Shown here in pieces: positions 57,556 to 64,000 of a stretch of DNA of 64,000 nt; the first letter of the stretch is position 1; each line of letters opens with the position of its first letter. A model generated the notes under the pieces. The model was not told where the DNA came from. It was given only the letters and a program-made list of their open reading frames with translations, and ran no database searches. Origin of the DNA: Pocillopora verrucosa (lineage: Eukaryota > Cnidaria > Anthozoa > Scleractinia > Pocilloporidae); NCBI RefSeq assembly GCF_036669915.1, contig NC_089318.1, positions 16,693,012 to 16,757,011 on the forward strand, given 5' to 3'. A program made the position numbers and the translations under genes.

Positions 57556-59797
57556 GTGAGCTTAAGCCATCGCCCAGAATGCTATTGTCTTTCGCGACAT
57601 GTACTTGCAGTGCCCATTTGATCAGCGGGCAGCATAATAATTTGCATATCCTGAACTAGTCGGTTGTGATTGGTCAGCAGGTAAAGCTTTGGGAATACAT
57701 GAGTCTCTTTGCAGATTTCAGCTGCTGTCAATCAAACGGTTGGATGCGTAAAGTAAATCCCAAGGTGACATAAAGTGAACAATAGCAATAACTAACAATA
57801 GCCACGCTCTTAACAAAGCGTTTAGCAAATTCGTTTGCAGCGAATTCTTATATGGACTGACAGACTCCCGTTGGTCAAAATGTTATCGGAATTATAAAAA
57901 TTAATATCATGAAAATAGAAAATAGAAAAAAGAAAAATTTAGAAAAAAAGTATCATGAAGAATCTACTTCGTTAAAATCGCTTCAATCGGTAGAGAAAAA
58001 TATGAGCGATGCTTCCGACAACCGGCTTGTGAGTGCGACGATCGTCGAGATGGAGCTAGAGTCTATCTTGCGACAATAATAGGAGTGTGGTTTCCATATG
58101 ATAGTAACGATTGCTGAATATTTCTGCAGCGATCTCAGCGATCATATCTTAAAAGCTTTTACGGTTTTTTAAGCATTGTCTAGTTACCACCTCAATTTCA
58201 ATACTAATTAGGCGGCGTGTGCGCGATTGTTTGCGGAGGCGGAGCTTAACATACCTTGATATTCTCGCGGGAAGTTTAAAATAGGTCACTTGTATTCTCG
58301 TGGGGGTCTCCAAAGGACAAATTTGGATAGAACACTACGATGCTTAGCAAACGTTTTCGAAATTCGCGTTTTGCGACTACTTCCAAAGTTTGGAATCCCT
58401 TGAAAATTTCTATGACGCTTTCTAGAATGTCAAATAAAAATAACCATATGGTAAAAGAGAAATCTAGCAATTGAGTGAAGATAAATTACGCCTGAAAGTG
58501 CGCTGAGATCGACTTCTCATACAAGCAGGATGCTAACATAGTCAATTTTCAAGGCAAATTTGCGACCTCTTCTGAAAGCGCAAGAACAAAGTGAGAATGA
58601 TACACTATTCAATTGAACTTTCTTCTTTAAAAGCCGTATGGTAAAAGTAGCATTTGAAAAGTAGTTTATCCGTAAACGAAGAGAACGTAAGCCTTCCTCG
58701 ACATTTTCAGCCCTTTTCCTTTATTGTTTGACAATCATTTTCTAATTAGCATTTAAATTTAGCGCCAGCGTCTCAATGAAAGTCCCGGATATGTCGCTGA
58801 ATTCTGGGCGATGCATTATTCATTTCTGATGAGGAGTGGTTCTTCTCAATTATAGTTACCGTTAAGCACCTGTATCTGTTATTCGGTTAAAAGAGGTTTT
58901 ATAGTTTATCGCGCCAAAAACAATTCGCTTAACGATAGCTTTTTCAACTTTTTTCAAATTCGTGACCAATATGCTGGGAGTGAATAGATGATGAATGAGC
59001 AGATGGTTTTTGTGTATTTCTTTCGCAACCAATCGTGAAAGATTTTCTTTTCTTTATTTCTCTCTCTTTTTTTGTTGTTTTTTTTAGACTGCTTCTTTGT
59101 TATTGAGCTTGTCATCCAAGTTCATCACTTGAAATATTTTATACCTATTTAGCCACCTCTTTCGTCTTATCTTAATTTTTTTTACACTCATGCTCGAAAA
59201 GTTTAAATGCAGGAGTTTTTAATTGTTTTTTATTTTTTGAAGACGTTCTCTTTGTTTGTTTCAGCCCCAGTAGTTATTGTGCTGCTAATTCAGTATTCAG
59301 TTTTGTTCAACTTTTTGTCAAACAAATTACCTGTCAAGATGGATATGTAGCTTTGTGTAGTAATTTAGCCCATTAAAAAACAGGATGTCATGCAGTAAAG
59401 CTCTCCTGCAGTATAGACTCTTTGCATAAGTTATTTGTTCATTGATTTCTTTAACGATTCAACCCGCTTAAGTAATTGAAACTAAAAACTTGCGTTTTAA
59501 CTGAGAAAGTATACTTCTCTTTACTTCAAGGGAATTTTTAAATGTCAATTTCGTACTTAAATATTTACATTTTCTAAGAATTTAATTGCTATCTGGGAGT
59601 TTCCTGCAGATGGCAGCACAGATAATTGCCACCGAGAAATTAAAATGAAGGACAAGTGCCCAAAGGGGTTTTAAATAGTCCGTATAGGAACAGAAATGTA
59701 TCGATGAATTAAAAAATTTAGAATGCTTAAACATTAAGATGGATAAACTGTCGATAAATACCGTCATCATCACGTCTATTATAGTCATCTCTATTAC
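57556..59797 (+). other. relic first intron of copy E, no gene
   Basis: 58915-59797 aligns with the intron before the PAN exon in copies A and B, ending at TCTCTATTACCA, where the PAN exon would lie about 45 bp on. There the repeat at 59798 begins instead. Confidence 0.6.
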
Positions 59798-59901
59798 CAA
59801 TCGCTCTGACGAAGGGCTAACGCTCGAAACGTCAGCTTTTTTACCCTTTACGGTGGCTAATTTACGTTTTCTCAGTTGTTAACACTAAATTACCTGCTAT
59901 A

Positions 59902-59946
<45 letters not shown>

Positions 59947-59960
59947 TTTATCTATTTTTT
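59798..59960. mobile_element. tail of an interspersed element, probably Penelope-like
   Basis: CGCTCTGACGAAGGGCTAAC GCTCGAAACG is a block I recall in cnidarian Penelope-type tails. It is followed by TACCTGCTATACTCTCCCAC and TTTCTTTAGAAACTTACCCC. It can form a CTGACG/CGTCAG hairpin. Family assignment is from memory. Confidence 0.45.
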
Positions 59961-59964
59961 TAAA

Positions 59965-60310
59965 TATAAAAGCCTGGAGACCAGGCAGTTTTATTTCGTC
60001 AATGATATCTATTTACAATTCTAATTGATTAAAGTATTCGAATTCAATTATGAGTTATTTAGGTAATTACAGGTCTCAATTAACTAATGATATTTTCTCT
60101 CACAGGCGGCACGAACAGCGCACGGGTTATAACAGCCCGGAGTAAGCGCCCACCTGTAAGAGGTAACAAAGTTCTATTTAAAAGTTTTCTATTTACTATT
60201 TACAAAGAGATATTTCAGACCATGTGGGGCGCAAACAGCGCGCGGGCCTGTAGCCCGGAGTAGGCACCCCTCATGGGCGAGATTTAACAAGTTTTATTAT
60301 ATCCAAAGGT
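59965..60310 (-). other. 3' region of the LINE, with two hairpin modules
   Basis: Two related blocks, 60101-60165 and 60221-60285, share AACAGCGC..CGGG and AGCCCGGAGTA, each bounded by short inverted ends (ACAGG/CCTGT, CCATG/CATGG). A further perfect hairpin GCCTGG-AGA-CCAGGC lies at about 59972. Such structured 3' UTRs are used by some LINE RTs for template recognition. Confidence 0.6.
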
Positions 60311-63300
60311 TCAGGGGGGAGCAAGAGAGGGGAAGAAGATGGGCTTACCAGCGTCGACCGAACAAAGTACGTTTTTAAAAGACCAAAAATTCCTTAAGGT
60401 ATCAGTGTCGTTACTAAGAATTCTGAGTTGGACATCTTTCTTAATTAAGTCTATAATCGCGTTGGAGCTCAAAAGAGAACCTTCGAAGGTAGCTTTATTT
60501 CTGGCAAGCCAACACCAATATATGATGGTTGCCTTGAGAAAGTTAGATAAGGATATAGCGGTGGTAGATTTGTCTAGGGAAAAAGGGTAGTAGACAGATG
60601 TAGGGGAGATAGAGAAGGGGGAGTCGAGTAGAGCACGGAAAAGGGGGGAGAAGTGGTCCCAGACTTTCACAACTCTGGGACATCCCAAGAAGCAGTGTTC
60701 AATAGTTCCCGTTTTTCCGCAGATCGCGCATTTGTCACTATTGATGTATCCCCAAGACTTAAGGAGATATCTTACGCGGATCATTCTATGGATCAATAGC
60801 CAAATTAGATCGTTCTTCTTGTTTTCAATTAGCTTTAGGCGAGACTTGCGCCACACCCAGGCCCAACGATTGATGGGGCGGTCCATAGCAGACGCCCAAA
60901 AACCGGAGCACCGGGGTGCAACGCAGACGGGGTCAAGCAACAAAAGATATAAATTCTTACCGGTGAGTAAATCAGGTAAGGCACCAGTTTTCTGATGCAA
61001 GGTACGGAAATTATCTAGACAAAGGCGGTAGTAATTGGAAGGAAGGAAGGAAGAGGGAGCAGAATTGGTGGGAAAAGAAAAACGGGGATCTAGAATAGTT
61101 AGCTTATGTCCTAAAAAATATCGAGCTAGGTAATGCCATTTGGATGTGCCAAAGTCATCTCTTAAACTGGAAAAAACAGAAAGGCGCAGGCTAGCGCACT
61201 TAGCTTTAAAATTAACGACGTTGAGGCCCCCGGATGATGGGGGCGCACAACAGCGATCGCGACTAACATTTTCCATTTTTCCTCTCCAGATAAAAGGCCA
61301 AATGATCGACTTAAAGCTATCGTGCACCCAACGGGGTGGGGGGATGACTTTAGCAACGTGCCATAAACGGCTTGCGCCTAAAGTATTTACAATTAAGGTC
61401 CTACCGATAAAAGACAGGTCTCTTTGTTTCCAAAGATTTAGAACCGAACTTAGTTTGTCTAATTTGGCCCGCCAATTGTCGTCGTCGACATTGACGAGGC
61501 CGTTTGAGAAATAAACACCAAGCACTCTCATTTTAGTGACCCATTTGAGGCCATAGGGAGATTCAATTCTAGTTCGCCATTTTCCTAACCACATTGCTTC
61601 AGATTTGGACGTGTTCAGTTTAGCGCCAGATCCTTGTTCAAATTTTGATACGACTCGGAGAAGTGAAGAAAGAGATCTTTCGGATTTTAAGATGCAAGTA
61701 GCATCGTCAGCGTACTGGGATATTTTATATTGAAGGCCCCCTGCTCCGGGGAGCAGGAAACCTTCAATATCTTTACAATTACGGATTTGCGTTGATAATA
61801 CTTCTGAAACTAGCACATAAAGGAGAGGAGATAATGGGCATCCTTGTCTCACCCCTCTTCTTAAGTGGACAGGGGGGGACAGGGAGCCATTAACAATGAT
61901 TCTAGAGAAGGCTTTAGAATAAAATAGTTCGACCCACCCACAAAAGGAGGGGCCGAAACCAAATTTACGCAATACTCTCATCATGAATTCGTGGTCAACT
62001 CGGTCAAAAGCTTTTTCTTGATCTAAGGAAATGAGAATACCCGGTTCATTAGTTTTGTCAATCATGTCGAGGGCATCACGAAGTAAGGCCAAATTTGAGA
62101 AGATAGTGCGGCCGACCACGCCGCACGTTTGGTCTGAATGCACGATGGAGTTCATGACTTTTTTCAATCGTTCAGTGATGATTTTAGATGCTAACTTGTA
62201 GTCAGTGTTTAACAAGGAAATTGGGCGCCAATTTTTTGCGAGGCGTCGATCATCTTTTTTGTGGATGAGTCGTAGGAGGCCCTCGTACTGGCTATCCGCG
62301 AGGGAGCCAGCAAGAAAGGCCTCGTTCAAAACAGAAAGGAGAGATTCGCTCAAATCGTTCCAAAAACACGAGTAAAATTCTGTTGGGAGACCATCAGAAC
62401 CGGGTGACTTGCCGGTCTGAAGGCCTTCCAATGCAGTAAGTAATTCTTTATTAGAAAAAGGGCCTTCACATAGATTGCGCTCATAATCAGTCAGTGAAAA
62501 TTCGAGGCCGTCAATTATTTCAGTTTGAATTTGCATATCAAGAGGATCTTGGGTGAATAAATTCTTGTAAAAATTGGTTAAAATTCTTTCAAGATCATTT
62601 TGAGAATTTCTGAGAACACCGTTCTCGTCAAAAAAAGATTCAAAACTATTCATGTCAGCTCGTTTTTTCTCCAGACGGAAGAAATAGCGTGTTGGCTTCT
62701 CACCTTCTTCGAACCATTGTGCTCGGGAGCGGACTTTAGCTCCTTCGGCTTCTTTCGAGATCAGAGAGGACAATTGGCTTTCCAAATCGCTAATTACACC
62801 TGGGTTATTTAAGCGATTAGAATGTAAAGCGTTTTTAGCATGGGTTAATTGCTTAGTAATTAGGATTCTTTTGGCATTTGCTGTTCTCTGTTTACGGATA
62901 CAGTATGAAATACTTGTTTTGCGGATTTCAATTTTTAGAGCATCCCACCATTCGCGAAGGGAGGCGAATTCGGGGATTTTAAGCTTAAAGTTGTTAATCG
63001 ATTTTGACATAATGTTTTTAAATTCTACATCTGAGAGTAAAGAGCTGTTGAACTTCCAAATTCCAGGACCGTGATTAGAAGGGTTAGTCGTTAGTTCAAT
63101 TTTTACAAAGTCATGATCGGATAGGTCGTATACGCATGGAAGAATATTACATTTCGTTACTAGGGTTAAGCCTTTAGCGACGAGAAAGCGGTCAATTCTA
63201 GATGCCTGGGTATGGTCTTTATTAGACCAGGTGAAAGTTACTTTGCGCGGGTTGTTTTTGCGCCAAATGTCTGTAAGTGAGAAGTCAGCACAAAGGGATC

Positions 63301-63799
63301 GGAGAAGTTTTTGATCAGACAATAGGATGGCGGAACAATTTAATTTATCTAGGACATTGTCCACACAATTAAAGTCTCCCCCGATCACTAGGTCCCCTTG
63401 GGGGAGAAAGTAATTGTGCAGACAAGAGAAAAAACTTTTACGATCCGAAATAGTATTGGGAGAGTAAATGTTCACTAAATTTGGTTTAGAATTATAGTAG
63501 TCAATGAGTAAGCTCAATATTCTTCCTTCGGAATCGGTCAAAAAACGGATAATTTTGCCTGGAAAGTTTAGAGAAAAGAGGATGGCAACACCGGCAGACC
63601 TGCCAGTCCCGAAGGACCACAGACATTTGCCGCGCCAGAGTATTTCGAATTCCTCCGCTTGTTTTTTGCATGAGACATGTGTTTCTTGTAAAAGGATTAT
63701 GTCACAGTTTGAATAATTTAATTCTTGAATAATTTTTCGACTTTTACTGGAGGACCCGAGTCCTCGCACATTTAGAGAAATTATTTTAAGCTTACTCAT
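60311..63799 (-). CDS. non-LTR retrotransposon ORF2: endonuclease and reverse transcriptase, intact
   Basis: A single 1162-codon frame. Residues 1-235 are an APE-type endonuclease (N10 in SLNVRGLGS, E39 in LLQETH, VIGGDFNCVD, LSDHDFV). The RT follows (about 480-760), with GSDGLPTEFY, NWRPISLLNTDYKLASK, RRGVRQGCPLSPLLY and YADD at 696-699. The C-terminus has a CCHC cluster (C1024-x2-C1027...H1035...C1040, CAICGKTGTIEHC) of the zf-RVT type. This layout fits L1/Tx1-like LINEs. All catalytic residues are present and no stop interrupts, so the copy is young and may encode active protein. The start ATG at 63799 lies 17 nt after the ORF1 stop. Confidence 0.92.
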   Translation of the reverse strand: MSKLKIISLNVRGLGSSSKSRKIIQELNYSNCDIILLQETHVSCKKQAEEFEILWRGKCLWSFGTGRSAGVAILFSLNFPGKIIRFLTDSEGRILSLLIDYYNSKPNLVNIYSPNTISDRKSFFSCLHNYFLPQGDLVIGGDFNCVDNVLDKLNCSAILLSDQKLLRSLCADFSLTDIWRKNNPRKVTFTWSNKDHTQASRIDRFLVAKGLTLVTKCNILPCVYDLSDHDFVKIELTTNPSNHGPGIWKFNSSLLSDVEFKNIMSKSINNFKLKIPEFASLREWWDALKIEIRKTSISYCIRKQRTANAKRILITKQLTHAKNALHSNRLNNPGVISDLESQLSSLISKEAEGAKVRSRAQWFEEGEKPTRYFFRLEKKRADMNSFESFFDENGVLRNSQNDLERILTNFYKNLFTQDPLDMQIQTEIIDGLEFSLTDYERNLCEGPFSNKELLTALEGLQTGKSPGSDGLPTEFYSCFWNDLSESLLSVLNEAFLAGSLADSQYEGLLRLIHKKDDRRLAKNWRPISLLNTDYKLASKIITERLKKVMNSIVHSDQTCGVVGRTIFSNLALLRDALDMIDKTNEPGILISLDQEKAFDRVDHEFMMRVLRKFGFGPSFCGWVELFYSKAFSRIIVNGSLSPPVHLRRGVRQGCPLSPLLYVLVSEVLSTQIRNCKDIEGFLLPGAGGLQYKISQYADDATCILKSERSLSSLLRVVSKFEQGSGAKLNTSKSEAMWLGKWRTRIESPYGLKWVTKMRVLGVYFSNGLVNVDDDNWRAKLDKLSSVLNLWKQRDLSFIGRTLIVNTLGASRLWHVAKVIPPPRWVHDSFKSIIWPFIWRGKMENVSRDRCCAPPSSGGLNVVNFKAKCASLRLSVFSSLRDDFGTSKWHYLARYFLGHKLTILDPRFSFPTNSAPSSFLPSNYYRLCLDNFRTLHQKTGALPDLLTGKNLYLLLLDPVCVAPRCSGFWASAMDRPINRWAWVWRKSRLKLIENKKNDLIWLLIHRMIRVRYLLKSWGYINSDKCAICGKTGTIEHCFLGCPRVVKVWDHFSPLFRALLDSPFSISPTSVYYPFSLDKSTTAISLSNFLKATIIYWCWLARNKATFEGSLLSSNAIIDLIKKDVQLRILSNDTDTLRNFWSFKNVLCSVDAGKPIFFPSLAPP

Positions 63800-63816
63800 T
63801 GAATATAAATAAAAAA

Positions 63817-64000
63817 TTAATATCTGTACCGCCTTCTCCTAGGTTTAACTCTCTCCCATCCATCATCATCAGTTTCGGAGCCAGAGTAGTCACGGCGGGA
63901 AGATCTATCGCGGCCATCGTGGCCGCGATAATAATCTCGATCGCTTCTATCTCTCTCTCTTCTGCCGTCTCTCCGGTCATCTCTTCGTTCTTCTCGATCG
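63817..64000 (-). CDS. LINE ORF1, C-terminal part (runs off right edge)
   Basis: The frame entering from the right edge encodes DREERRDDRRDGRRERDR, then SRRDYSGSETDDDGWERVKP and RRRRYRY before TAA at 63819-63817. It is an Arg/Asp-rich, RS-like tail that would bind RNA. Its position just before ORF2 on the same strand makes it ORF1 of the same element. The N-terminal part is outside the window. Confidence 0.7.
   Translation of the reverse strand, partial: DREERRDDRRDGRRERDRSDRDYYRGHDGRDRSSRRDYSGSETDDDGWERVKPRRRRYRY

Noticed and set aside
60339..61514. Plus-strand frames opposite the LINE
   Set aside because: Antisense shadows of the intact ORF2.

Overview
The window looks like nuclear DNA of a scleractinian (stony) coral or a close cnidarian relative. 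It is AT-rich, carries intron-containing genes with GT..AG junctions, and holds a cluster of secreted PAN/EGF/fibrinogen-like genes that resemble the coral 'uncharacterized skeletal organic matrix protein 5' (USOMP5). It also has a short interspersed repeat (TTAACCCTTT...GGTTAA) that I recall as common in stony corals, and cnidarian-style DIRS, Penelope-like and non-LTR retroelements. No bacterial gene, tRNA, rRNA or CRISPR array was found. Species cannot be fixed from sequence alone.

Layout. 1-6250: a decayed DIRS-type retrotransposon on the minus strand, running off the left edge. It is split inside its reverse transcriptase by a 2.6 kb DNA transposon (2220-4823) with 33-bp inverted repeats and a 3-bp target duplication. 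6868-7395: a minisatellite. 7.4-25.3 kb: USOMP5-like copies A (8617-13799), B (18065-22617) and C (24268-25343, truncated), all on the plus strand. 27.0-43.7 kb: two head-to-tail units bounded by (GA)n tracts and sharing the subterminal motif GGGTATTTGCTAC. The first contains a 3.6 kb satellite and a Penelope relic. The second contains a 41-bp satellite and a two-exon tyrosine recombinase gene (37005-40202) with one in-frame TAG. 44.0-45.5 kb: relics of further USOMP5-like copies. 47253-53712: copy D, complete and intact. 55.3-59.8 kb: promoter and signal-exon relics of more copies. 59.8-64.0 kb: a repeat tail followed by a near-intact non-LTR (LINE) element on the minus strand, running off the right edge.

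How the parts relate. The USOMP5-like genes share one exon plan: signal peptide, PAN/apple-like exon, EGF, one to three calcium-binding EGFs, a 34-nt linker exon, a 127-nt C-G-D-G-G-W-T exon and a long last exon. The predicted products are secreted matrix or adhesion proteins. The cluster shows recent birth and death: nonsense exons, lost Cys residues, an exon replaced by a paralogous one, and promoter-to-exon deletions.

The strongest candidate for an undescribed system is 27.0-43.7 kb: a tyrosine-recombinase element, apparently resident in a GA microsatellite, next to a companion unit with the same end architecture but no recombinase.
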